Source of the DNA: JBGTNQ01 sp964646785
GTDB lineage: Bacteria > Patescibacteriota > Minisyncoccia > Phycocordibacterales > Zambryskibacteraceae
Length of the DNA stretch: 64,000 nucleotides
NCBI GenBank assembly: GCA_964646785.1
Contig: CAZYGU010000001.1
Span: 1-64,000, forward strand
Direction: 5' to 3'
A program made the position numbers and the translations under genes. The notes beneath the pieces are model-generated. The model was not told the DNA's origin, ran no database searches, and saw nothing but the letters and a program-made list of their open reading frames with translations. This document shows positions 1-6,843 of the stretch, piece by piece. The stretch's first letter is position 1; the number at the start of each line of letters is the position of its first letter.

Positions 1-1
1 A

Positions 2-64
2 AAAGACCTGCGAGCGCAGGCATACCGGCATCTCTCCAACGGAGTGATGCCGGTCTTTCTTTTT
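2..64 (+). terminator. Multi-stem hairpin with T-tail, likely 3' end of an upstream transcript
   Basis: A nine-pair arm (24-32 with 46-54, ACCGGCATC/GATGCCGGT) continues past one T-T mismatch into CTCC/GGAG closing an AAC loop. A T-rich run follows. AAAGACC at 2-8 can also pair with GGTCTTT at 53-59, and CCTGCG/CGCAGG makes a small hairpin at 7-20. It is either a terminator or the end of a structured RNA starting left of the window; the sequence cannot decide between them. Confidence 0.65.
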
Positions 65-123
65 ATTAACATTTTGATATAGTGAGCGATACGTTTTGGG
101 ATAATAAACTTCTTAAACGTGAT

Positions 124-196
124 GCGCGCGTAGCTCAGCTGGTAGAGCAATCGACTGATACTCGGTAGGTCCCAGGTTCGACCCCTGGCGCGCGCA
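124..196 (+). tRNA. tRNA-Ile (anticodon GAT)
   Basis: A complete cloverleaf can be drawn by hand. The acceptor GCGCGCG (124-130) pairs with CGCGCGC (189-195), and the D stem is GCTC/GAGC. The anticodon stem ATCGA/TCGGT holds the loop CTGATAC, giving anticodon GAT. The variable loop has 5 nt and the T arm is CCAGG-TTCGACC-CCTGG. The discriminator is A196. The following bases are CAG, so CCA is not encoded and must be added by a nucleotidyltransferase. Confidence 0.95.
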
Positions 197-202
197 CAGA
201 AT

Positions 203-228
203 AAAATCCGCTTTAAGCGGATTTTTTC
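203..228 (+). terminator. Rho-independent terminator after tRNA-Ile
   Basis: AATCCGCTT/AAGCGGATT forms a near-loopless palindromic stem followed by six T. It starts 7 nt after the tRNA end. Confidence 0.85.
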
Positions 229-308
229 GTTCGTGCTAGTCGGGGTAGTGGAATTTTCTAGCAAGAAAATATCTGCGACCATAGGGAGAGACCTTTGATT
301 CTTTCTTT

Positions 309-337
309 TTGACCCTTGTCCTTTCCTCGCGTATCAT
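309..337 (+). promoter_or_regulatory. Promoter of the UDP-sugar dehydrogenase-like gene
   Basis: TTGACC (309-314) and TATCAT (332-337) are separated by 17 bp. The expected transcription start is about 344, one or two bases before the ATG at 346, so the mRNA would be essentially leaderless. Confidence 0.6.
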
Positions 338-345
338 AGAATCCT

Positions 346-1188
346 ATGCAACAAAAACCTCTTATAGGATTTATTGGTCAAGGATTTATTGGTAAAAATT
401 ATGCTGATGAATTTGAAAAGAGAGGGTATACCGTGGTTCGGTATGCCCTTGAAGAACCATATGTTCACAATAAAGAAGTTATCTCAACATGCGATATTGT
501 GTTTATTGCAGTTCCAACCCCGACGACTCCAAAAGGATTTGATTTTTCTTTGATACAGCGTGTATTACCACTGATAAAAAAAGGGTCAATTGCAGTAATA
601 AAATCTACATTACTTCCTGGTACTACTGAGAAGTTGCAGTTAGAATTTCCAGATATATATGTATTTCATTCCCCAGAATTTTTACGAGAAGTGACCGCAG
701 CGTATGACGCACAACATCCTGATAGAAATATAGTTGGGATGCCAGTTGTAAGTGATGAATATGAGGAAAAAGCAAAATTTGTATTAAGTGTTTTACCTAA
801 AGCCCCATATGAAAAGGTGTGTACTTCACGAGAAGCTGAGTTGGTAAAGTATATTGGAAATAGTTTTCTCACAACAAGAGTCGTGTTTATTAATATGATG
901 TATGATCTCGCTCAGTCATTAGGCGCAAATTGGGATGTTGTTGCAGAAGTATTCTCAAATGATCCTCGAATTGGAAAAAGTCATATCAATCCGATTCATC
1001 AGAGTGGGCGTGGTGCAGGAGGGCATTGTTTTCCAAAAGACTTTGAAGCACTCCTTCATTTTTATGAAAAGCAGTTGAGTGATCCAAATGGAAATGCTTT
1101 GTTAACATCAATTCGTAATAAGAATCTTCAGTTACTTAAAGAGAGCGGTAAAGACCTTGATATTTTGAAAGGAATTTATGAAGCATAG
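346..1188 (+). CDS. UDP-glucose/GDP-mannose dehydrogenase family protein, short form
   Basis: 280 residues. The N-terminus has a Rossmann dinucleotide fold (GFIGQGFIG, residues 8-16). SPEFLRE at about 109-115, HPDRNIVG at 124-131 and VKYIGNSF with Lys168 and Asn172 follow the UGD pattern. GGHCFPKD places the catalytic thiol at Cys228 with Lys231 and Asp232. UGDs oxidise UDP-hexoses to UDP-uronates with two NAD+. Family members are usually about 400-450 residues; this one stops soon after the active-site loop and lacks the C-terminal UDP-binding domain. It may be a divergent dehydrogenase, a single-domain form that works with a partner, or a protein that has lost full activity. Uronate supply would suit the epimerase at 8744. 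The substrate is not determined. Confidence 0.8.
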   Translation: MQQKPLIGFIGQGFIGKNYADEFEKRGYTVVRYALEEPYVHNKEVISTCDIVFIAVPTPTTPKGFDFSLIQRVLPLIKKGSIAVIKSTLLPGTTEKLQLEFPDIYVFHSPEFLREVTAAYDAQHPDRNIVGMPVVSDEYEEKAKFVLSVLPKAPYEKVCTSREAELVKYIGNSFLTTRVVFINMMYDLAQSLGANWDVVAEVFSNDPRIGKSHINPIHQSGRGAGGHCFPKDFEALLHFYEKQLSDPNGNALLTSIRNKNLQLLKESGKDLDILKGIYEA

Positions 1189-1229
1189 TTGTGAGTTGTT
1201 TGTGTGAATGAAAAGTTACATATTTAGGC

Positions 1230-1235
1230 TATAAT
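1230..1235 (+). promoter_or_regulatory. -10 box TATAAT ahead of the small membrane protein
   Basis: A perfect TATAAT ends 6 nt before the ATG at 1242, so transcription would start on or next to the start codon. No good -35 is seen. Confidence 0.55.
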
Positions 1236-1241
1236 ATCCCC

Positions 1242-1484
1242 ATGTCAAAAAATCGAATTGTCTTTGTTATCGGTTCTATACTTTTTTTTATTCCATTTTT
1301 GGGATTTCCTTCAAGTTGGAAAACATTTTTTTCTATCGTTTCTGGCTTGATTCTCATTTCTCTTTCTCTTTCAAATTCAATTAAAAGAAGAATGACAATA
1401 CGGAATTTGCAGTCAAAAAGTGAAGTTGCTTCACCGGTGTTTGTTGATAGTAAGAAAACAGAAAAAGAAAGCGATTCACAGTAA
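1242..1484 (+). CDS. Small membrane protein, two predicted TM segments
   Basis: 80 residues. Two hydrophobic stretches (about residues 6-22 and 29-45) are separated by a short SSWK turn and followed by a charged Lys/Glu/Ser-rich tail, probably cytoplasmic. It ends 7 nt before the DUF4015 protein and is probably co-transcribed with it. The reading frame is supported by a perfect -10 box directly upstream and by the hydrophobic-then-charged pattern. I recognise no family. It could help anchor or regulate the envelope enzyme that follows, but nothing in the sequence proves this. Confidence 0.6.
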   Translation: MSKNRIVFVIGSILFFIPFLGFPSSWKTFFSIVSGLILISLSLSNSIKRRMTIRNLQSKSEVASPVFVDSKKTEKESDSQ

Positions 1485-1491
1485 TACAAGA

Positions 1492-2667
1492 ATGAAGAAA
1501 GGTACAAAGAAAGTAAAAACCGGAAGTGCACTTATGATATTTGGTGTTGTTCTCGGTATCCTTTTTGTTGTGCAATTTGTAATTCCTACTTTTACGAGTA
1601 GTACATTTGAAGCTTCGAAAGTGAAGTCTGTTGCTGTAGTAGGTGCAACTACAACTCCGAAGGAGAAACCACTAGTTGCCACGCATGTTAAGACACCCGC
1701 TGCGGTAAAGGGTATCTATATGACGGCTTGTGTAGCAGGAACTCCATCATGGAGAACAAAGATGGCAGAACTTGTCAGGACTACCGAGCTGAATACGATT
1801 ATTGTTGATATAAAAGATTATTCAGGAACAATCGCTTTTATTGATCCAGCTCTCCAGGGTGATGATGTGACTGGGTGCAGAGTGAGGGACATGAGAGAGT
1901 TTGTAGCTGAGCTTCATGAAGATAATATTTATGTTATTGGACGCGTCACTGTGTTTCAGGATCCATACTATGCAAAAAAACATCCAGAGCTTGCAGTAAA
2001 AAGTAAATCAACAGGAGGTACATGGAAAGATAAACACGGTTTGCCATTTATCGATGTTGGTGCAAAACCGTATTGGGATCATGTTATTCAGATTGCAAAA
2101 ACTTCCTACAATTTAGGATTTGATGAAATAAATTTTGATTATGTAAGATATCCATCAGACGGGAATATGGCTGATGCAAAATATACATGGACAATGGGCA
2201 CCTCAACAAAAGCGGATATGGTCGAAAATTTCTTTTCCTACTTGCATGCAAATCTTAAAGATACCGGCATAGTAACATCTGCAGATTTGTTTGGGCTTGT
2301 AACTGTTGCAGGGGATGATTTGGGAATTGGGCAAGTACTAACAAGGGCACTACCTTACTTTGATTATATTAGCCCTATGGTGTATCCATCCCATTTTGCA
2401 CCAGGCTCTGGAGGCTTTAAAAAGCCAGCAGAGAATCCATATGGAATTATCCATTATTCTATGCTTGAAGGGGTAAAACGTGCCCAGAATGCCTCTACAA
2501 GCCCTCTTAAACTGCGTCCATGGCTTCAGGACTTTGACCTCGGTGCGAACTATGGAGTAGCTGAGGTTCAGGCACAAATAAAGGCTACGTACGATGTGGG
2601 GCTTACATCATGGCTTTTGTGGGACGCCTCAAATAAGTACACCCCTGCTGCATTACTAGCCGAGTAG
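1492..2667 (+). CDS. Putative glycoside hydrolase, DUF4015-like TIM barrel, membrane-anchored
   Basis: 391 residues from ATG 1492; the in-frame ATG at 1420 lies inside the upstream gene, so the later start is chosen. Lys-rich residues 2-8 are followed by one hydrophobic segment (about 13-30), which looks like a signal anchor, then a Ser/Thr/Pro linker and a barrel-like domain from about residue 75. Landmarks are GIYMT, IIVDIKDYSG, a GRVTVF strand and NFDYVRYPSDG, the Asp/Tyr/Arg/Tyr pattern typical of the putative glycoside hydrolase family PF13200. An extracytoplasmic polysaccharide-cleaving or remodelling role is likely; substrate unknown. It shares a probable operon with the small membrane protein just upstream. 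Confidence 0.75.
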   Translation: MKKGTKKVKTGSALMIFGVVLGILFVVQFVIPTFTSSTFEASKVKSVAVVGATTTPKEKPLVATHVKTPAAVKGIYMTACVAGTPSWRTKMAELVRTTELNTIIVDIKDYSGTIAFIDPALQGDDVTGCRVRDMREFVAELHEDNIYVIGRVTVFQDPYYAKKHPELAVKSKSTGGTWKDKHGLPFIDVGAKPYWDHVIQIAKTSYNLGFDEINFDYVRYPSDGNMADAKYTWTMGTSTKADMVENFFSYLHANLKDTGIVTSADLFGLVTVAGDDLGIGQVLTRALPYFDYISPMVYPSHFAPGSGGFKKPAENPYGIIHYSMLEGVKRAQNASTSPLKLRPWLQDFDLGANYGVAEVQAQIKATYDVGLTSWLLWDASNKYTPAALLAE

Positions 2668-2685
2668 TGTATATTAAAGTAGCTA

Positions 2686-2714
2686 TTGACAATAGTTACT
2701 TTATGGTTTATAAA
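2686..2714 (+). promoter_or_regulatory. Strong sigma70-type promoter
   Basis: A perfect TTGACA (2686-2691) and TATAAA (2709-2714) have a 17-bp spacer. The predicted start near 2721 leaves a leader of about 21 nt carrying GAGGAG (2731-2736) before the ATG at 2742. Confidence 0.8.
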
Positions 2715-2741
2715 GGTATAAGACCCAAACGAGGAGCAAGT

Positions 2742-2957
2742 ATGAAATTTGAAAGTGTGAACCAGGAAAAAGGTGCGCATTTATATGCATCTATCGCAAG
2801 AAGAAAGAAAATTCCTGTTAGCACCGTACACCCAGGCTTGGTGCTCGGTTCAGCGGCAGTCGATATTGCTGTTGATATGAGCATGAAGTTTCATGTGATG
2901 CTTACGCTATCTGAGGAAGATACTGTTGCTACTGCGGTCGCTCGACTGCTTCGTTAG
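2742..2957 (+). CDS. Hypothetical 71-residue protein with strong promoter and RBS
   Basis: 71 residues. The ATG at 2742 is chosen over the upstream ATG at 2667 because a consensus promoter lies between them and GAGGAG sits 5 nt before 2742. The protein has a basic middle (SIARRKKIP) and a small-residue-rich half (LGSAAVDIAVDM), and ends in an amphipathic helix with VARLLR. There is no Cys, signal peptide or TM segment. A terminator follows directly, so it is a single-gene unit. I do not recognise the family. The strength of its signals suggests abundant expression. Confidence 0.65.
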   Translation: MKFESVNQEKGAHLYASIARRKKIPVSTVHPGLVLGSAAVDIAVDMSMKFHVMLTLSEEDTVATAVARLLR

Positions 2958-2984
2958 CACATATCTCTCATCAAGAATTTTTTG

Positions 2985-3012
2985 ACCCCGTCGTGCATAC
3001 GACGGGGTTTAT
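2985..3012 (+). terminator. Rho-independent terminator
   Basis: ACCCCGTCGT (2985-2994) pairs with ACGACGGGGT (2999-3008) around a GCAT loop, with a short T run after it. It ends the 2742 unit and lies only 16 nt before the next ORF. Confidence 0.85.
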
Positions 3013-3023
3013 GTTAGGATTTT

Positions 3024-4382
3024 ATGATGCGTTATAAAAAAGGAATGTTTAAAGGGAAGAATATTACTGTCATGGGATTGGGGTTACTGGGACGTGGAGT
3101 CGGAGACGTTGCATTTTTTGCTAAAGAGGGTGCAAATCTTATTGTTACTGATCTCAAATCGAAAAAAGAACTTGCAGAAAGTTTAAAGCAGCTTTCAATG
3201 TATAAACATATTCGGTATACATTAGGTGAACATAAGCTTGAGGATTTTGAGAACAGAGATTTTATCTTACAAGCTGCAGGGGTGCCGATGGACTCTCTTT
3301 ATATTGCTCACGCAAGAAAACATCAAATCCCTGTCTATATGAGTACTGCACTATTTGCTCGATTAACTGAAGGAACAATTGTCGGTATAACAGGGACACG
3401 TGGCAAAACAACAGTGACATATATGCTGCATGATATTTTGAAACGAGCATATAAAGGAAAAAAGAAAAAAGTATTTTTAGGAGGTAATATTCGTGGAATG
3501 GCAACACTTCCCTTAGTAGAAAAAGTAAAAAGGGGGGATGTTGTGGTGCTCGAGCTTGATTCATGGCAGCTTCAAGGTTTCGGAGAATTGCAGATGAGTC
3601 CTTCAGTTGCGGTGTTTACAACTTTTATGTCTGATCATCTTAATTATTACAAAGGTGATTTACAGGCGTATTTTAAGGATAAGGCAAATATTTTTAAGTA
3701 TCAAAAATCAAGACATGTGTTTATTGCTGGAGAACAACTTTGTACGCTCCCAAAAGTTTTTACAAAACAATTTCCACGATCTACACGATTTGTTTCTGAA
3801 AGAGCTTTACCTAAGCGTGTAAAACTTCAAATTCCTGGAGAACACAATATATATAATGCAGCACTTGCGTATATTACTGCGCGTTCAATGAAAATTCCGC
3901 AAAAAGCAATTATAGAGTCACTAGAATTGTTTAAAGGGGTACCGGGTAGATTAGAGAAGATCGCTACATGGAATGGAATTCAGATTTACAATGACACAAC
4001 AGCAACTACCCCTGATGCACTTTGTGTTGCTTTAGAGGCGCTTGGAAAGCATCAGAATATTGTTTTGATCATGGGTGGGTCAGATAAGATGATTGATCTC
4101 TCTATCATTACTGAGCCGATTTCTCGTTATGTGAAAACTATTTTCTTAATTCCTGGTACAGGAACGAAACGTCTTCTTTCTGAAATGATTATTCCCAAAG
4201 ATACGAAAGTATATGAATACAAAGATATTTCTTCCATTGTAAAAGCGTCACTTACGAACGCTACTGCAGGAGATATTGTTTTGTTGAGTCCCGGATTTGC
4301 TTCATTTGGTACTTTTCAGAATGAGTATGACAGAGGAGAGAAGTTTGTTGATTGTGTAAGGGTTTTTACAGAAAAAAAATAA
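3024..4382 (+). CDS. murD: UDP-N-acetylmuramoyl-L-alanine--D-glutamate ligase
   Basis: 452 residues, the usual MurD length. It adds D-Glu to UDP-MurNAc-L-Ala in the cytoplasm, using ATP, during peptidoglycan synthesis. The N-terminal Rossmann-like UDP-binding domain carries MGLGLLGRG (about 17-25). The Mur-ligase P-loop is GTRGKTT at 124-130. ELDSWQL (177-183) and MSDHLNYY (202-209) match the MurD ELSSFQL and DHLDxH signatures. The C-terminal domain has YNDTTATTPDA and later GGSDK and LLSPGFASFG, which bind the ligand and nucleotide. It stands alone here rather than in a dcw cluster. ATG occurs twice in tandem (3024, 3027); either could be used. Confidence 0.93.
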   Translation: MMRYKKGMFKGKNITVMGLGLLGRGVGDVAFFAKEGANLIVTDLKSKKELAESLKQLSMYKHIRYTLGEHKLEDFENRDFILQAAGVPMDSLYIAHARKHQIPVYMSTALFARLTEGTIVGITGTRGKTTVTYMLHDILKRAYKGKKKKVFLGGNIRGMATLPLVEKVKRGDVVVLELDSWQLQGFGELQMSPSVAVFTTFMSDHLNYYKGDLQAYFKDKANIFKYQKSRHVFIAGEQLCTLPKVFTKQFPRSTRFVSERALPKRVKLQIPGEHNIYNAALAYITARSMKIPQKAIIESLELFKGVPGRLEKIATWNGIQIYNDTTATTPDALCVALEALGKHQNIVLIMGGSDKMIDLSIITEPISRYVKTIFLIPGTGTKRLLSEMIIPKDTKVYEYKDISSIVKASLTNATAGDIVLLSPGFASFGTFQNEYDRGEKFVDCVRVFTEKK

Positions 4383-4405
4383 GGTTGACCTGAACGGTCA
4401 ACCTT
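4381..4405. terminator. Bidirectional terminator between murD and the small minus-strand gene
   Basis: AAGGTTGACC (4381-4390) and GGTCAACCTT (4396-4405) form a perfect 10-bp stem with a 5-nt loop. A run of A/T lies on the murD side, giving a U-tract for minus-strand transcription. It overlaps the murD stop codon. Confidence 0.75.
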
Positions 4406-4413
4406 ACATGCTG

Positions 4414-4659
4414 TTATGGCATGAATCCTGCAAGGGCATGTCTGAGATCTGTCATCTCAATCGGGATGCTGTCGACCAGCTCTCGAAACATTCCTCGGTC
4501 TTTGATACCGAGAACTTCTGGAAGGACTACTCCGTGCTCCTTCCAGTATGCGATAACTCTTTTGTCGATGTTGTTGCCCTTTGTGGGGGTTAGCATGAGA
4601 CGCTCCAAGTTGGGGTTCACTTCCTGCACTATGGTGACCCTTTTTTTATATGAAGTCAA
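4414..4659 (-). CDS. Hypothetical protein, 81 residues
   Basis: It is read on the minus strand from a TTG at 4659 and ends 9 nt before the shared terminator. The composition is protein-like and mixed (KGNNIDKRVIAYWKEHG, LPEVLGIKDRGMF), and overlapping plus-strand frames look worse. The TTG start has no clear Shine-Dalgarno; an internal ATG at residue 22 is an alternative. It is divergent from the epimerase at 4722, with 62 bp between them to hold both promoters. No family is recognised, and no TM or signal is visible. Confidence 0.55.
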   Translation of the reverse strand: MTSYKKRVTIVQEVNPNLERLMLTPTKGNNIDKRVIAYWKEHGVVLPEVLGIKDRGMFRELVDSIPIEMTDLRHALAGFMP

Positions 4660-4721
4660 ATATAGTTAGAGAGTTCTTACGTCGGTTGCTCTCTTATTTG
4701 AAGCAGGATAGACTGATTCGT

Positions 4722-5573
4722 ATGGAAAAAAAGACTATTGTGGTGACTGGTGGCGCTGGATTTATTGGTTCCCATTTATGCAAGGCTCTCATAAAAGAGG
4801 GTCATAGGGTCATCTCACTTGATAATTATTTCACTGGATCAAGAGAGAATCATATTGATGGTGTTGATTATCGTGAAGGTCATACAAAGGATATTGAGAG
4901 TCATATTCCAGAGACCCCTGATATTCTGTATCACTTAGGAGAATATTCACGTGTTGAGGTTAGCATGACTGAACCAGATATAGTGTTTGATCTCAATACA
5001 TTAGGAACTTTTGCTGTGCTTGAGTTTTGGAGAAAGAAAAAAATGAAACTTGTATACGCGGGATCATCTACAAAATTTTCTGATGGCGGTCTTGGAAGAG
5101 ATCAGAGCCCATATGCTTTTACTAAGGCAAGCAACACTGAGCTTACAAGAAATTATTCTGAGTGGTACGGCCTTCCATTTGCTATTACCTATTTTTATAA
5201 CGTATATGGTCCAGGAGAACGTCTTGGAAAATATGGAACTGTGATAGAGATTTTTAAACAGAAATTTCTTCATAACGAGCCTTTAAAAGTAAACAGTCCT
5301 GGATCACAAGTACGAATATTTACACACGTTGATGATATTGTTCGTGGACTTTTATTAATTGGTGAAAAAGGGGAAGGGGATGAGTTTGGTCTGGGGGCAA
5401 ATGAAGCATATTCAATTTTAGAGATTGCACATATGTTTGGAGGGAATATTGAGATGGCGCCTGAAGTAAAAGGGAACAGAATGACGGCAAAACTAGATTT
5501 AACCAAAGCACATGCCATCGGATGGAATGCTGAAAAGAAGATTGAAGACTATATTAGAACCATTACACAATGA
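4722..5573 (+). CDS. NAD-dependent epimerase/dehydratase (extended SDR)
   Basis: 283 residues from ATG 4722; the in-frame ATG at 4650 would overlap the divergent promoter region and adds a poor N-terminus. TGGAGFIGSH near residue 10 is the NAD(P) Rossmann motif. YAGSS and then YAFTK (about 131-135) give the SDR Tyr-x3-Lys pair, followed by NVYGPGERLGKYG typical of NDP-sugar epimerases. It acts on a cytoplasmic nucleotide sugar; whether it is a 4-epimerase or a dehydratase cannot be told. It sits 4 bp before a GT4 gene, so the two probably build and transfer one sugar. Confidence 0.8.
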   Translation: MEKKTIVVTGGAGFIGSHLCKALIKEGHRVISLDNYFTGSRENHIDGVDYREGHTKDIESHIPETPDILYHLGEYSRVEVSMTEPDIVFDLNTLGTFAVLEFWRKKKMKLVYAGSSTKFSDGGLGRDQSPYAFTKASNTELTRNYSEWYGLPFAITYFYNVYGPGERLGKYGTVIEIFKQKFLHNEPLKVNSPGSQVRIFTHVDDIVRGLLLIGEKGEGDEFGLGANEAYSILEIAHMFGGNIEMAPEVKGNRMTAKLDLTKAHAIGWNAEKKIEDYIRTITQ

Positions 5574-5577
5574 TAGG

Positions 5578-6786
5578 ATGAAAAAAATTTTGATATTTTC
5601 ACTTGTGTATTACCCGCGATTTATTGGTGGTGCAGAAGTCGCGATAAAAGAAATTACTGACAGAATTTCTTCTGATGAATATGAGTTTCATATGGTGACG
5701 CTCCGTCTTGATAAACGTCTTCCAAAAGTTGAAAAAATTGGGAATGTAACAGTACATCGCGTTGGTTTTGTAGGGGAATGTAAGGATACAGCGGATTCAT
5801 TGCGATTTCCTCTCCATCTTAATAAATATATCTTGCCGTTTATTGGAGCTTGGAAAGCACATCAGTTACATCGTACTGAGCATTTTCATGGGACTTGGGC
5901 AATGATGGCAAACTATAGTGGTTTTGCTGCACTTTTTTTTAAGTTATGTAATCCAAAAGTGCCGTACCTCCTTTCTCTTCAAGAGGGAGATCCTATTGAA
6001 TACATAAAAAGAAGAGTTGGGATTTTATATCCTATATTTGTTCGAGTGTTTACAAAAGCAGATAGCATTCAGGCGATTTCACACTATCTTGGTAATTTTG
6101 CGCGTGATATGGGATATCAAGGAAGACTAGAAATTATTCCCAATGCAGTTGATACAAAAAAATTTACCCAAGTGGTTGATCATGATGAATTGCAAAAGCT
6201 AAAAGAAACACTTGGGAAAAAACCAGAAGATATTTTTTTAATTACTACATCGAGACTTGTGGTGAAAAATGCGGTAGATGATGTAATTACTGCTCTCACG
6301 TATTTACCGAATAATATTAAATTCTTGATACTGGGTGTTGGATATGCTGAGAAATCACTTAAAGATCTTACTCGAAAACTTGGAGTTGAAGACAGGGTAT
6401 TGTTTCTTGGACAAATCGATCATGCAGACATGTTGAAATACTTGAAAGTCTCGGATGTTTTTGTAAGAGCTTCAATTTCTGAGGGTTTTGGTAATTCTTT
6501 TGTTGAAGCTATGGCTGCCGAAATACCGGTTATCGCTACTCCTGTTGGAGGAATTGTTGATTTCTTATTTGATCCAAATCATAACCCAGGAGTTCCTTCA
6601 ACGGGACTTTTTTGTGAAGTTAAAAATCCAGAAAGTATTGCTCATGCTGTGCGTACACTATTTGAAAATCCAGCATTGAGAACTCAAATCATTCATAATG
6701 GAAAAACGATGGTTCTTAAGCATTACGACTGGGATTTGATTGCGCGAAACATGAAAGAAAAGGTATTTGATGTTCTTGTAAAATGA
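5578..6786 (+). CDS. Glycosyltransferase family 4 protein
   Basis: 402 residues. The ATG at 5578 is used because it follows the upstream stop by 4 nt; an earlier in-frame ATG (5512) lies inside that gene. The N-terminal domain has the Gly-rich acceptor-side loop YYPRFIGGAE. LQEGD and IIPNAVDTKKF mark the domain junction. The C-terminal GT-B domain shows TTSRLVVKN, LFLGQIDH and the retaining E-x7-E motif (SEGFGNSFVEAMAA, Glu302 and Glu310) that contacts the nucleotide-sugar donor. It is a cytoplasmic-face transferase for surface glycan; donor and acceptor are unknown. Confidence 0.85.
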   Translation: MKKILIFSLVYYPRFIGGAEVAIKEITDRISSDEYEFHMVTLRLDKRLPKVEKIGNVTVHRVGFVGECKDTADSLRFPLHLNKYILPFIGAWKAHQLHRTEHFHGTWAMMANYSGFAALFFKLCNPKVPYLLSLQEGDPIEYIKRRVGILYPIFVRVFTKADSIQAISHYLGNFARDMGYQGRLEIIPNAVDTKKFTQVVDHDELQKLKETLGKKPEDIFLITTSRLVVKNAVDDVITALTYLPNNIKFLILGVGYAEKSLKDLTRKLGVEDRVLFLGQIDHADMLKYLKVSDVFVRASISEGFGNSFVEAMAAEIPVIATPVGGIVDFLFDPNHNPGVPSTGLFCEVKNPESIAHAVRTLFENPALRTQIIHNGKTMVLKHYDWDLIARNMKEKVFDVLVK

Positions 6787-6828
6787 TGAATTGTTAACTC
6801 AGAGATGTGATTTGAGTTTCAGTTCGCA

Positions 6829-6834
6829 TATAAT
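6829..6834 (+). promoter_or_regulatory. -10 box TATAAT before the VirD4-like ATPase
   Basis: A perfect TATAAT ends 9 nt before the ATG at 6844, so the transcript would have a leader of about 3 nt at most. Confidence 0.5.
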
Positions 6835-6843
6835 AGAAAGCAA

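Noticed and set aside
24..64. End of a 5S rRNA or other known RNA at the window start
   Set aside because: Too little of the upstream sequence is present to assign any family.
4408..4669. Two plus-strand ORFs opposite the 81-residue gene
   Set aside because: Composition is poor, and the terminator layout fits the minus-strand gene better.
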